Positions 37,123 to 46,443 of a stretch of DNA of 64,000 nt are shown here, piece by piece. The stretch's first letter is position 1. Every line of letters begins with the position of its first letter. The notes under the pieces were generated by a model that saw only the letters and a list, made by a program, of their open reading frames with translations, was not told the DNA's origin and searched no databases. Position numbers and translations under genes: made by a program. This stretch comes from Flavobacteriaceae bacterium (lineage in GTDB: Bacteria > Bacteroidota > Bacteroidia > Flavobacteriales > Flavobacteriaceae). Location of the stretch: the NCBI GenBank assembly GCA_021739635.1, contig JAIPBH010000009.1, positions 62,001 to 126,000 of the forward strand. The letters run 5' to 3'.

Positions 37123-38124
37123 ATGAAACGGAGAACGTTTATAAAAAATTCAACTTTTAGCGCAGCTGGTTTAATATCTGCTTCGTTACTGGCTTCAAAT
37201 AATAATGAACAAAAGGAAAAAAAACCTTCAAAAATTGCAAGTACATCAAATAAACCTATAGTAGTTTGTACCTGGAATTTCAATAAAGCAACCTCAAAGG
37301 CTTGGGAGATTTTAAGTACTGATGGCAACTCACTTGATGCCGTTGAACAAGGTGTTATGGTAGAAGAGGCTGACCCAACAAACGAAACGGTTGGTCTAGG
37401 AGGAAGACCTGATAGAGACGGAAACGTCACTTTAGATGCTTGCATAATGGATAAAGACGGGAATTGTGGTTCAGTAGTCTATCTTCAAAATATAGTTCAT
37501 CCCATATCTGTGGCTAGAAAAGTAATGGAAAATACGCCACATATCATCTTAGCAGGCAAAGGAGCCGAGCAATTTGCTTATGAAAATGGGTTTAAAAAAA
37601 CTGATTTATTAACAGAAAGCACCAAAAAACAATATGAAGAATGGAAAAAAACCTCAAAATATGAAACCATTATTAATATTGAAAACCATGATACTATAGG
37701 CATGTTAGCTATTGATAATAATGGAGATATTGCCGGTGCTTGTACTACTAGCGGTATGGCTTATAAAGTAGCTGGCCGAGTTGGAGATTCACCAATTATT
37801 GGTGCCGGACTTTATATAGATAATGAAGTTGGAGGTGCAACAGCTACAGGTGTGGGTGAAGAAGTTATTAAAACTGTTGGAAGTTTCTTAATTGTAGAAC
37901 TCATGCGTCAAGGCAAATCTCCGCAGGAAGCCTGTGAAGAAGGCGTAAAGCGTATTATGAAAAAAAATAAAGGTAGAACCGATTTTCAAATAGGTTTTTT
38001 AGCCATTAACAAAAATGGAGAAACTGGAGGTTATTGTGTACATCCTGGGTTTACCTATAGTCAATTCACAAATACTGGTCAAACAGAAAATCAAGTTGAA
38101 TCTTTTTATAAAAAACAAAATTAA
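37123..38124 (+). CDS. N(4)-(beta-N-acetylglucosaminyl)-L-asparaginase (glycosylasparaginase)
   Basis: Ntn-hydrolase that cleaves the link between asparagine and N-acetylglucosamine in glycopeptides. The 333-residue precursor starts with a twin-arginine-like signal (KRRTFIKNSTFSAAGLISAS), so it should be exported. The autoprocessing site is HD-TIGM, with Thr191 as the new N-terminal nucleophile of the beta chain. Substrate-side motifs GRVGDSPIIGAGLYIDNEVG and GGATATGVGE are present. In Bacteroidota this enzyme is linked to degradation of host or environmental N-glycans. The polA start follows after 8 bases, so the two may be co-transcribed. Confidence 0.93.
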   Translation: MKRRTFIKNSTFSAAGLISASLLASNNNEQKEKKPSKIASTSNKPIVVCTWNFNKATSKAWEILSTDGNSLDAVEQGVMVEEADPTNETVGLGGRPDRDGNVTLDACIMDKDGNCGSVVYLQNIVHPISVARKVMENTPHIILAGKGAEQFAYENGFKKTDLLTESTKKQYEEWKKTSKYETIINIENHDTIGMLAIDNNGDIAGACTTSGMAYKVAGRVGDSPIIGAGLYIDNEVGGATATGVGEEVIKTVGSFLIVELMRQGKSPQEACEEGVKRIMKKNKGRTDFQIGFLAINKNGETGGYCVHPGFTYSQFTNTGQTENQVESFYKKQN

Positions 38125-38132
38125 TTAGTCTA

Positions 38133-40988
38133 ATGTCTGAACAAAAACGCCTATTCTTAGTTGATGCTTACGCCCTTATTTTTCGTGGGTATTATGCTTT
38201 TATAAAAAACCCTAGAATCAATTCAAAAGGCCTTGACACGTCAGCTATCATGGGCTTTATGAATTCACTACTTGACGTGATTAAACGTGAGCGTCCAGAC
38301 CACTTAGCTGTTTGTTTTGATAGAGGTGGCAGCGTTGACCGTGTGGAAATGTTTGAAGCCTATAAAGCTAACAGAGATGCTACACCTGAAGCTATTAAAA
38401 TAGCAGTGCCATATATTGAAGATATTTTGAAAGCCATGCATATCCCTATTATGGTTAAAGAAGGCTTTGAGGCAGATGATGTGATTGGAACACTTTCAAA
38501 ACAAGCTGAAAAAGAAGGCTATAAAACTTTTATGGTAACCCCAGATAAGGATTTTGCGCAACTTGTAAGTGAGAATATATTTATGTATCGCCCGGTTTTT
38601 GGTGGTGGTTATGAAACTTGGGGTATTGAAGAAGTAAAGAAAAAATTTGAGATTGAAGATCCTTTGCAAGTGATTGACTTTTTGGGCATGATGGGTGACT
38701 CTAGTGATAATATTCCAGGGCTTCCAGGTGTTGGAGAAAAAACAGCCAAAAAATTGTTGGCGGATTATGGTAGTATGGAAAACCTTTTGGCCAATACCCA
38801 TGAGCTAAAAGGCAAAATGAGAGAAAACATTGAAGCCAATAAAGATTTGGGAATGCTTTCAAAAAAGCTAGCCACCATTATGCTTGATGTTCCTGTGGTG
38901 TTTGATGCCAAAGATTTTGAACTAGACCAACCTGATTTAGGTAAAGTCACTGAAATTTTTGAAGAACTAGAATTCAGACAATTATTAGCCAATTTTCAAA
39001 AAACATTTTCATTTGAAGCACCATCCATTTCAATAGAAAAAAAAGAGGAAACCTTATCATCAGAGAAACCAAAACAAGAAGCTAAACCTACCTCTACCAA
39101 AGCTGGTGCCGGACAATTTTCACTGTTTGGAGGTGATGATAGTGACAATGAAACTATCATAAATCACAACTCTCGAAATACTTCAGAAACCACGGCGCAT
39201 TTTTATCAGAGCGTTGCATCAGGAATGGCTACTAAACTTTTTATTCAAAATTTACTAAAACAAACTAGCGTTTGCTTTGATACTGAAACCACAGGTATTA
39301 ACCCTATTACTGCGGAGTTAGTTGGTATTGCTTTCTCTTGGGAAGCTGGCAAAGGGTTTTATGTACCCTTTCCTGAAAACCGAGACGATGCCCAAGCATT
39401 GATAGAACAATTACGGCCGTTTTTTGAAAACGAATCCATTCAGAAAATTGGTCAGAATTTAAAGTATGACATTAAAGTGCTTAGTAAATACAACATCAAG
39501 GTTAAAGGAACGCTCTTTGATACCATGCTGGCCCATTACCTCATCAATCCGGATATGCGGCATAATATGGATGTTTTGGCAGAAACCTATTTAAATTATT
39601 CACCGATATCTATTGAAACCCTAATCGGTAAAAAAGGAAAAAATCAACTGAACATGAGAGAGGTCCCATTAGAAAAGCAAACGGAGTATGCCGTTGAAGA
39701 TGCCGATATCACTTTACAATTAAAAGAACATTTTGAAAAAGAATTGGGCGAAGCCAATACCCAAAAGCTGTTTGATGAGATTGAAATTCCGTTGTTACGT
39801 GTTTTAGCCGATATGGAATTAGAAGGTATTAATCTAGATGAAGCCTTTCTAAATTCACTATCTGAACAATTAGATATTGACATTAAAACGCTAGAAACAA
39901 CCATTTATAAAGAAGCGGGTGAAGAATTTAATATTGCATCGCCAAAACAGTTGGGAGATATTTTATTTGATAAACTAAAACTGGTTGATAAACCTAAAAA
40001 AACCAAAACAGGTCAATACGCCACTGGTGAAGATATCCTTTCTTATTTAGCGAAAGAACATAAAATAATTCAAGATATCTTAGAATATAGAGGCTTATCA
40101 AAACTTAAAAGTACTTATGTAGATGCTTTACCGTTGCAAGTCGAACAAAAAACAGGTCGTGTTCATACAGATTATATGCAAACCGTTGCGGCTACAGGGC
40201 GTTTAAGCAGTAATAACCCTAACTTACAAAACATTCCTATAAGAACCGAGCGCGGTAAACAGGTAAGAAAAGCGTTTATTCCAAGAGATGACGATTATAT
40301 ATTGCTGGCCGCGGATTATTCTCAAATAGAATTGCGTATTATTGCATCATTGAGCCATGAAGAAACCATGATTCAAGCGTTTAAACACGGCGAAGACATT
40401 CATGCCTCAACCGCTTCCAAAGTCTTTAATGTGCCTTTAAGTGAGGTGACCCGTGAGCAACGAAGCCAAGCTAAAACCGTTAATTTTGGGATTATTTATG
40501 GTGTATCGGCATTTGGATTGAGTAATCAAACCGATTTATCCAGAGGCGAATCGAAAGAACTGATTGACACGTATTATGAAACCTATCCTAAATTAAGAAA
40601 ATATATAAATGATCAAATTCATTTTGCCAGAGAACACGGCTATGTTCAAACGGTCTTAGGCAGAAGGCGTTATTTAAACGATATCAATTCCAGAAATGCA
40701 GTTGTTCGTGGTGCTGCAGAGCGAAATGCCGTAAATGCACCAATACAAGGTAGTGCTGCTGACATTATTAAAATTGCCATGATAAACATTCATGATAAGC
40801 TAGAAGATGGAAACTACAAAACCAAAATGCTATTGCAAGTACATGATGAATTGGTGTTTGATGTTTATAAACCAGAGCTTGAAACCATTAAAGCCTTGGT
40901 GAAAACAGAAATGGAACATGCTTATACACTTTCTGTTCCTCTTGATGTTGATTTAGGTGTTGGGAACGATTGGTTAGAGGCGCATTAA
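38133..40988 (+). CDS. polA: DNA polymerase I
   Basis: 951 residues with all three domains: a 5'-3' exonuclease/flap domain (about 1-300, GYYAFIKNP, CFDRGG, VGEKTAKKLL), a 3'-5' exonuclease domain (about 355-545) that keeps the metal ligands (FDTETTG, KYDIKVL, YAVEDADITLQL) and so should proofread, and the family A polymerase domain (about 580-951) with motif A LLAADYSQIELRI, motif B RSQAKTVNFGIIYG and motif C QVHDELVF. It acts in Okazaki fragment processing and repair. The linker at about 300-345 is Lys/Glu-rich and not conserved. Confidence 0.97.
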   Translation: MSEQKRLFLVDAYALIFRGYYAFIKNPRINSKGLDTSAIMGFMNSLLDVIKRERPDHLAVCFDRGGSVDRVEMFEAYKANRDATPEAIKIAVPYIEDILKAMHIPIMVKEGFEADDVIGTLSKQAEKEGYKTFMVTPDKDFAQLVSENIFMYRPVFGGGYETWGIEEVKKKFEIEDPLQVIDFLGMMGDSSDNIPGLPGVGEKTAKKLLADYGSMENLLANTHELKGKMRENIEANKDLGMLSKKLATIMLDVPVVFDAKDFELDQPDLGKVTEIFEELEFRQLLANFQKTFSFEAPSISIEKKEETLSSEKPKQEAKPTSTKAGAGQFSLFGGDDSDNETIINHNSRNTSETTAHFYQSVASGMATKLFIQNLLKQTSVCFDTETTGINPITAELVGIAFSWEAGKGFYVPFPENRDDAQALIEQLRPFFENESIQKIGQNLKYDIKVLSKYNIKVKGTLFDTMLAHYLINPDMRHNMDVLAETYLNYSPISIETLIGKKGKNQLNMREVPLEKQTEYAVEDADITLQLKEHFEKELGEANTQKLFDEIEIPLLRVLADMELEGINLDEAFLNSLSEQLDIDIKTLETTIYKEAGEEFNIASPKQLGDILFDKLKLVDKPKKTKTGQYATGEDILSYLAKEHKIIQDILEYRGLSKLKSTYVDALPLQVEQKTGRVHTDYMQTVAATGRLSSNNPNLQNIPIRTERGKQVRKAFIPRDDDYILLAADYSQIELRIIASLSHEETMIQAFKHGEDIHASTASKVFNVPLSEVTREQRSQAKTVNFGIIYGVSAFGLSNQTDLSRGESKELIDTYYETYPKLRKYINDQIHFAREHGYVQTVLGRRRYLNDINSRNAVVRGAAERNAVNAPIQGSAADIIKIAMINIHDKLEDGNYKTKMLLQVHDELVFDVYKPELETIKALVKTEMEHAYTLSVPLDVDLGVGNDWLEAH

Positions 40989-41078
40989 ACCCTATATATA
41001 CTGCTGATAAGCATAACTTAATTAACAAATTTGGGTCGAAATTGAAAATTACTATATGAATTAGATTGAAGAAAATTT

Positions 41079-42251
41079 ATGCAACTTGAAAAAACTAAAA
41101 CCAGAATTGATATCCTTGATGTTATTAGAGGATTTGCTATTGTTTCCATCATGCTTTTGCACAACATTGAACATTTTGATGTTTACTATTTCTCAGACCA
41201 ATTACCATCTTGGATGGTGCCTTTAGATAAGTTGATTTGGGACAGCCTGTTTTTTATGTTTGGAGGCAAATCATATGCCATTTTCGCCCTGATGTTTGGC
41301 GTTACATTTGCAATTCAATTAACAAACCAAGAACAAAAAGGGAAACCTTTCCGCGCACGTTTTGCATGGCGATTATTATTATTATTTGGGTTTGGAGTAT
41401 TAAATTCAGCGTTTTTTCAAGGAGATATTTTAACTATTTATGCCGTTATTGGATTGTTGCTTATACCTCTAACAAAATTATCTGAAAAAACATTGTTATG
41501 GATTGGGGCTATTTTAATGCTATTACCATTTGAATGGCTTAATTTATTTTATGCATTAAAACATCCATTAGAAAAAATAAATGATCCTGTATCATGGACT
41601 TATTTTGGAAAGATGATGGAATACATTCCTAATGAATCCTTTATTAATACCGTAATAGGAAATTTAACCAATGGAAAAATAGGCGTGCTACTTTGGAATT
41701 GGGAGAACGGCAGATTCTTTACCATTTTAGGGCTATTTTTATTTGGTTTTATTTTAGGTAAACGAAAATTGTTTGTTTGGAGCGAAACAAGTGCGCCTTT
41801 CTGGAAAAGATTATTCAAAATAGCCATTATTGCTTTTATCCCTTTATTTTTAATACAAAAATATCTGGATTTATTAATTCAAAGTGACATTATTCTAAGG
41901 TCTGTAATGACTATTGAATCAGCATGGACCAATTTTGCTTTTATGCTTATACTTGTTTCCGGTCTTACCATGTTATTTCAAAGTAATTATTTGCAAAAAA
42001 AACTTATGTATTTCTCATATTTTGGGCGTATGAGTCTCTCCAATTATATCATTCAATCTATTATTGGGTCAAGCATATATTATGGTTGGGGCTTAGGTCT
42101 TTACAAATATACAGGAGCTACATATGGAATTTTAATAGGATTAACTCTTACTGTAATTATGGGCATATTTTGTAAATGGTGGGCAAAAAGTCACAAACAA
42201 GGTCCATTTGAAACTATATGGCATAAAGCTACATGGTACGGCAGTAAATAA
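41079..42251 (+). CDS. DUF418-family membrane protein
   Basis: 390 residues with about ten hydrophobic helices. The start (RIDILDVIRGFAIVSIMLLHN) and later motifs (LFFMFGGKSYAIFALMFGV, FGRMSLSNYIIQS) match the DUF418 family, related to membrane acyltransferases of the OafA type. The function is unknown; acyl transfer to a cell-surface glycan is a guess from the superfamily. It stands alone, after polA with a 90-base gap and without a recognisable promoter. Confidence 0.85.
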   Translation: MQLEKTKTRIDILDVIRGFAIVSIMLLHNIEHFDVYYFSDQLPSWMVPLDKLIWDSLFFMFGGKSYAIFALMFGVTFAIQLTNQEQKGKPFRARFAWRLLLLFGFGVLNSAFFQGDILTIYAVIGLLLIPLTKLSEKTLLWIGAILMLLPFEWLNLFYALKHPLEKINDPVSWTYFGKMMEYIPNESFINTVIGNLTNGKIGVLLWNWENGRFFTILGLFLFGFILGKRKLFVWSETSAPFWKRLFKIAIIAFIPLFLIQKYLDLLIQSDIILRSVMTIESAWTNFAFMLILVSGLTMLFQSNYLQKKLMYFSYFGRMSLSNYIIQSIIGSSIYYGWGLGLYKYTGATYGILIGLTLTVIMGIFCKWWAKSHKQGPFETIWHKATWYGSK

Positions 42252-42354
42252 ATTCATTTTAATTAATTGAATATCAGTATTTTTAATTAGCTTTCATGAC
42301 CAATATCATATTTAGGTTCATAAAAATTTTGTCAATTTGAAGAAATTCTAAATT

Positions 42355-43188
42355 TTGACAATTATTAAAACAAAAATACTCCTTTTTTTAGGCTTATTAA
42401 TAGGATTAACTAGCATGATGCAAGCCCAAACAGATGGAAACATGACTTTTACTTTTACTCAAGGATCTCCTATAGATACTTCCATTGAAGGTGGTTGTGT
42501 TATGGCTTTATGGATTCAAAGCGGAACCACATTTACCAAAACAAAGATACGTTATGTAGGTTCTGGAACCAAAGACCATTTACCTACGTATGGCGCAAAA
42601 GCTGGTTGGACCGTTGTAAATGATGCAAGAACCGCTAATGCTGTAGATGCTGTTACAGGAACAACGCGCAAAACCAGTACAACACCTGCTGCTTTAGATT
42701 CTTATTTGGTTGAATGGAACGGTACCAATGTTGCCAGTACTTTGGTAGCTGATGGTATTTATACTTTATGGTATGAAGTTACATGGGAAGACCCAAGAAA
42801 TGGAAGTAATTTTGTTAATTCTGGTTTTAATTTTACAAAAGGTCCTGCAATGTTTACCTCAAATCCTCCTAACGAGGGGCCTTTATCAGCAATGACTATT
42901 ACCTGGACGCCTTCAGCTTTAAGTTTAGATAGCGTTTACAAATCTAAGGTGGCACTATACCCTAATCCAAGTAACGGCATTATTAATGTATTGTACAATG
43001 ATATTTCTGTTAGTAAAATAGATGTAGTAAACATTTTAGGGCAAGTAGTGAAATCAATAAAATTAGATCCATCAAAATCTCAAACTAGTGAAAAGATTGA
43101 TTTGTCAAATCATACTAATGGTATTTATATTATTAATGTTTCAACAAACGAAACATCTTCTAGTTATAAAGTGGTTTTAAATAAATAA
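42355..43188 (+). CDS. DUF2271 secreted protein with T9SS type A sorting domain
   Basis: 277 residues with a TTG start: the frame opens just after a TAA at 42349, and no ATG lies before the signal peptide (ending SMMQAQ). Residues about 30-180 resemble DUF2271 (VALWIQSG-type strand, DAVTGTTRKTSTTP, LVEWNGTNVASTLVADGIYT, LWYEVTWEDPRNG). The last ~80 residues (VALYPNPSNGIINVLY, IDVVNILGQVVKSI, TNGIYIINVS) are a T9SS type A sorting domain. So it is exported across the outer membrane and anchored at the surface or released. The gene runs convergent to apbE, a pairing noted for DUF2271 genes elsewhere. A shared terminator lies between them. Confidence 0.8.
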   Translation: MTIIKTKILLFLGLLIGLTSMMQAQTDGNMTFTFTQGSPIDTSIEGGCVMALWIQSGTTFTKTKIRYVGSGTKDHLPTYGAKAGWTVVNDARTANAVDAVTGTTRKTSTTPAALDSYLVEWNGTNVASTLVADGIYTLWYEVTWEDPRNGSNFVNSGFNFTKGPAMFTSNPPNEGPLSAMTITWTPSALSLDSVYKSKVALYPNPSNGIINVLYNDISVSKIDVVNILGQVVKSIKLDPSKSQTSEKIDLSNHTNGIYIINVSTNETSSSYKVVLNK

Positions 43189-43207
43189 CGCTTTTAATTC
43201 AAATATG

Positions 43208-43238
43208 AAGCATCCTGCATTGTCAGGATGCTTTTTTA
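43208..43238. terminator. Terminator between the DUF2271 gene and apbE
   Basis: Inverted repeat AAGCATCCTG / CAGGATGCTT with a 6-base loop and then TTTTTATT on the plus strand. It overlaps the last codons of apbE. Confidence 0.85.
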
Positions 43239-44240
43239 TTCTTCAACTTCAGAGACAATATCTTTTATTCCCGGTGTTTCATAAACTTGATAATTGCCTT
43301 TTTCATTAGAATAAATCAAATAAGCTTGCAGTTCTGGATGTTTTTTCAAATACACTTTGGCTTTTTCTAATCCAAGCACTAAAACACCAGTGGCATTAGC
43401 ATCAGCCGAAATACATTCTTTAGCAAAGAGCGAAGCGCTCAATAAATTATTTTTAGTAGGATAGCCAGATTTTGGATCAATATGGTGTACGTATTTTATG
43501 CCATCTTCAATAAAGTATCTACGGTTATTTCCTGAAGTAGCTACTGCTAAATTTTCGAGTTTCACAATCGCTTTTAATGGGTTTTCAGATTCCTTATTGT
43601 CAATAGGTTTTTCAATTCCTATTTTCCAATGCTCCCCATTTAAGTTTATTCCTTTAGCATAAACTTCTCCTCCAATTTCAACAATAAACCCCTTAATTCC
43701 CTTTGAATTTAAAAATTCTGAAACAACATCAACAGAATATCCTTGAGCAAAAGCATTAAAATCTAGGGCAACTCGCGGGTCTTTTTTAATTACCTTATTA
43801 CCTTTCAGTTTGATTAATTGAAACCCAACAAATTGCAGAATACTGTCAATCTTTGCCTTTTCAATTTTTTGCTTCTTTTCAGGTCCAAAACCCCATGCAT
43901 TTGATAATGGATATACCGTTGGGTCAAAAGCGCCATTAGTGTTTTTCCAAACCTCTTTAGCCTTATTAAAACAGGCTATAAAGTATTTATCAACAATAAC
44001 ATCTTCCTGATTAGAATTGATTCTTGATATAATAGAATTGGGAATATAGGTTGACAATGACAAATCAAAGTCTTTTAGAATCTGCTCAATTTCGGGTTTA
44101 AAATTTCTGTCATGCTCATCAAAATAAACAATATGATACGTTGACCCTTGTGCTTCTCCATTAATAATGATTTGATTTTGTTGAGGAAAATTAAATAAAG
44201 GAAACAATATACAACAAGCTAAATATGCACCTCTTTTCAT
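43236..44240 (-). CDS. apbE: FAD:protein FMN transferase ApbE
   Basis: Transfers FMN from FAD to a Thr or Ser of exported flavoproteins. The start chosen is the ATG at 44240 (MKRGAYLACCILFPLF), which opens a signal peptide; the frame also extends 20 codons upstream to an ATG at 44300, but that extension is not signal-like. Family motifs: GSTYHIVYFD, DFNAFAQGYSVDVVSEFL, EIGGEVYAKG, HIDPKSGYP and ISADANATGVLVLG (the metal site). At 334 residues it has the usual length. No flavoprotein target such as NqrB/C or RnfG is in the window, so its substrate is encoded elsewhere or may be linked to the convergent DUF2271 protein. Confidence 0.93.
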   Translation of the reverse strand: MKRGAYLACCILFPLFNFPQQNQIIINGEAQGSTYHIVYFDEHDRNFKPEIEQILKDFDLSLSTYIPNSIISRINSNQEDVIVDKYFIACFNKAKEVWKNTNGAFDPTVYPLSNAWGFGPEKKQKIEKAKIDSILQFVGFQLIKLKGNKVIKKDPRVALDFNAFAQGYSVDVVSEFLNSKGIKGFIVEIGGEVYAKGINLNGEHWKIGIEKPIDNKESENPLKAIVKLENLAVATSGNNRRYFIEDGIKYVHHIDPKSGYPTKNNLLSASLFAKECISADANATGVLVLGLEKAKVYLKKHPELQAYLIYSNEKGNYQVYETPGIKDIVSEVEE

Positions 44241-44444
44241 GTTATTATTTTTTATTCGTTTATGTAAAACTACAATAAAACAGCTATAAATAAGATTCAT
44301 TATTGGCTAAACATGCGGTAAAAAATAAATAAATAATTCTTTATACCTTTTGCTTTTCTCCTTTCGGTAAAAAAAGGAAAAAGTATTGCTTATACCTTTG
44401 AATATTTAAACATTAAAATAGCTTATAAAAATTATAGCATACTA

Positions 44445-44475
44445 TTTGGTAATCAAATAGATTATCGTAAATTTG
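44445..44475 (+). promoter_or_regulatory. Promoter for rplM-rpsI
   Basis: TTTG at 44445-44448, a 19-base spacer, then TAAATTTG at 44468-44475. This is a textbook Bacteroidota housekeeping promoter, 47 bases upstream of the rplM start. Just upstream, 44354-44388 contains an imperfect A/T-rich hairpin of unclear use. Confidence 0.8.
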
Positions 44476-44522
44476 CAAACTCTTTTTGAAAGAGGAATGT
44501 TTAATTAGAAAAAATAATAAGT

Positions 44523-44978
44523 GTGGATACATTAAGCTACAAAACAATTTCAGGCAACAAAGCTACTGCAAACAAGGAGTGGTTATTGGTTGATGCTGAA
44601 TCGCAAAGCTTAGGTCGTTTAGCTTCAAAAGTTGCAAAACTTTTAAGAGGTAAACACAAACCTAACTTCACACCACATGCTGATTGCGGAGATAATGTTA
44701 TTGTTATCAATGCCGAGAAAATCAACTTAACAGGAAACAAGTGGAACGATAAAACGTACATTCGTCACACAGGTTATCCAGGTGGTCAAAGAAGCTTATC
44801 TGCTACAGAAATGTTTGGAAAAGATCCAGCAAGATTAGTAGAAAAGTCAGTTAAAGGAATGTTACCTAAAAACAAATTAGGTGCAGATTTATTCCGTAAT
44901 TTAAATGTTGTTGTTGGTACAGCTCATACTCATGATGCTCAAAAACCAAAAACAATTAACTTAAACGAATTCAAGTAA
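44523..44978 (+). CDS. rplM: 50S ribosomal protein L13
   Basis: 151 residues starting at GTG (44523), which gives the usual Bacteroidota N-terminus MDTLSYKT. L13 motifs: WLLVDAESQSLGRLASKVA, ADCGDNVIVINAEKI and HTGYPGGQ. An early 50S assembly protein. It is followed by rpsI with no spacer (TAA directly before ATG). A near-ideal promoter lies upstream. Confidence 0.97.
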   Translation: MDTLSYKTISGNKATANKEWLLVDAESQSLGRLASKVAKLLRGKHKPNFTPHADCGDNVIVINAEKINLTGNKWNDKTYIRHTGYPGGQRSLSATEMFGKDPARLVEKSVKGMLPKNKLGADLFRNLNVVVGTAHTHDAQKPKTINLNEFK

Positions 44979-45365
44979 ATGGAAGTAATTCACAAAATTG
45001 GTCGTAGAAAAACGGCTGTTGCTCGTGTTTATGTTGCTCCAGGTAAAGGTAACATCACAGTAAACAAAAAAGAATTGAATGCTTACTTCACTACGTCTAC
45101 GTTACAATACAAAGTAAACCAACCATTAGCTATGACTAATAATGAAGGTAACTTTGATATTACAGTAAACGTATTAGGAGGTGGTATTACTGGTCAAGCA
45201 GAAGCAGTTCGTTTAGCAATATCTCGTGCTATGTGCGAAGTAGATGCTGAAAACAGATTGACTCTTAAACCAGAAGGATTATTAACAAGAGACCCAAGAA
45301 TGGTTGAGCGTAAAAAATTCGGTCAGAAAAAAGCGCGTAAGAAATTCCAATTCTCTAAACGTTAA
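44979..45365 (+). CDS. rpsI: 30S ribosomal protein S9
   Basis: 128 residues with S9 hallmarks: IGRRKTAVARVYV at the start, GGGITGQAEAVRLAISRA, and the basic tail ending KKARKKFQFSKR, whose terminal residues reach the P-site tRNA. The ATG directly follows the rplM stop. After it, a 184-base gap precedes rpsB and holds a small imperfect hairpin, a heptamer repeat array and no clear promoter. Confidence 0.97.
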   Translation: MEVIHKIGRRKTAVARVYVAPGKGNITVNKKELNAYFTTSTLQYKVNQPLAMTNNEGNFDITVNVLGGGITGQAEAVRLAISRAMCEVDAENRLTLKPEGLLTRDPRMVERKKFGQKKARKKFQFSKR

Positions 45366-45473
45366 TATCAAATTAGCTGCTATACTTTATATAGTATTCA
45401 GCACAAAGAAAAAATTAAACCAGTTATTGTTGTCCATGACCTAAAAGTCAGGATTTAGTTAAGCATCTAAATG

Positions 45474-45509
45474 AAGCCAACAGCCAAAAAGCTAACAGCT
45501 AACAGCTAA
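45474..45509. repeat. Degenerate heptanucleotide tandem repeat in the rpsI-rpsB gap
   Basis: Units AGCCAAC, AGCCAAA, one extra A, then AGCTAAC, AGCTAAC, AGCTAAA. It ends 40 bases before the rpsB ATG, so it would be in the rpsB leader of any read-through transcript. It shares the core AGCTAACAGCTA and the flanking AAGCCAA with the array inside queG. Confidence 0.75.
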
Positions 45510-45549
45510 ATGGAACATTGCTAATCAACAGAACGTAAACTATTACAAA

Positions 45550-46353
45550 ATGGCAAAAGTAGAAGTAAAAGAATTACTTGAAGCAGGTGTACACTTCGGT
45601 CACCTCACACGTAAGTGGGATCCAAATATGGCTCCTTACGTATATATGGAACGTAACGGTATCCATATTATCAACTTATATAAAACAGCGGTAAAAATAG
45701 AAGAAGCAGGTGCTGCATTAAGCAAAATTGCTAACTCTGGCCGTAAAATTTTATTTGTTGCAACAAAAAAACAAGCAAAAGATATAGTTGCCGAAAAAGC
45801 AACATCTATCAACATGCCTTACATCACTGAAAGATGGCCAGGTGGTATGTTAACTAACTTTATTACTATTAGAAAAGCTGTTAAAAAAATGGCTTCAATT
45901 GATAGAATGAAGAAAGACGGTACATTTATGACGCTTTCTAAAAAAGAACGTTTACAAGTAGATCGTTTAAGAGCTAAGTTAGAAAAAAACTTAGGTTCTA
46001 TTAGTGATATGACACGTTTACCAGGGGCATTATTTGTTGTTGACATCAAACGTGAGCACATAGCAATTAAAGAAGCACAAAAATTAAACATTCCAATTTT
46101 TGCAATGGTAGATACCAACTCTGATCCACGTCAAGTTGATTATGTAATCCCTGCAAATGATGACGCTTCAAAATCAATTGAGAAAATTTTATCTCATATT
46201 ACAAGCTCAATCAGCGAAGGGTTATCAGAACGTAAGGCTGAAAAAGATGCTTCAGAAGAAGGCGATGATACTTTTAACGATGAAGTAGTTGCAACTGAAA
46301 AAGCAAATGCCTTAGCAAAAGCTAAGAAATTTGTTGCTGAAGAAGAAGAATAA
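45550..46353 (+). CDS. rpsB: 30S ribosomal protein S2
   Basis: 267 residues with the S2 signatures: [46 protein letters not shown], and [20 protein letters not shown]. The C-terminal tail is acidic and Lys/Glu-rich. The gene follows rpsI and precedes tsf, with a strong hairpin plus U-tract between it and tsf, as in the rpsB-tsf attenuator arrangement known in E. coli. Confidence 0.97.
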   Translation: MAKVEVKELLEAGVHFGHLTRKWDPNMAPYVYMERNGIHIINLYKTAVKIEEAGAALSKIANSGRKILFVATKKQAKDIVAEKATSINMPYITERWPGGMLTNFITIRKAVKKMASIDRMKKDGTFMTLSKKERLQVDRLRAKLEKNLGSISDMTRLPGALFVVDIKREHIAIKEAQKLNIPIFAMVDTNSDPRQVDYVIPANDDASKSIEKILSHITSSISEGLSERKAEKDASEEGDDTFNDEVVATEKANALAKAKKFVAEEEE

Positions 46354-46376
46354 ATCATATTAATATAACATACATT

Positions 46377-46425
46377 AAGTCGTTTAATTCTTTTCTTTAG
46401 GGAAACAAATTAAACGACTTTTTAA
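46377..46425 (+). terminator. Terminator-like hairpin between rpsB and tsf
   Basis: Perfect 13-bp stem AAGTCGTTTAATT / AATTAAACGACTT (46377-46389 and 46408-46420) with an 18-base loop and TTTTTAAATTTT after it. It sits 19 bases before the tsf ATG, inside an otherwise co-directional pair, so it probably lets only part of the transcripts through to tsf. Confidence 0.8.
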
Positions 46426-46443
46426 ATTTTAAAACATAAATTT

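Noticed and set aside
44241-44300. Upstream ATG giving apbE 20 more residues
   Set aside because: The extension would bury the signal peptide; the ATG at 44240 fits the family start.
44354-44388. A/T-rich imperfect hairpin upstream of the rplM promoter
   Set aside because: Bulged stem, no adjacent gene end and no U-tract; too weak to call a terminator.
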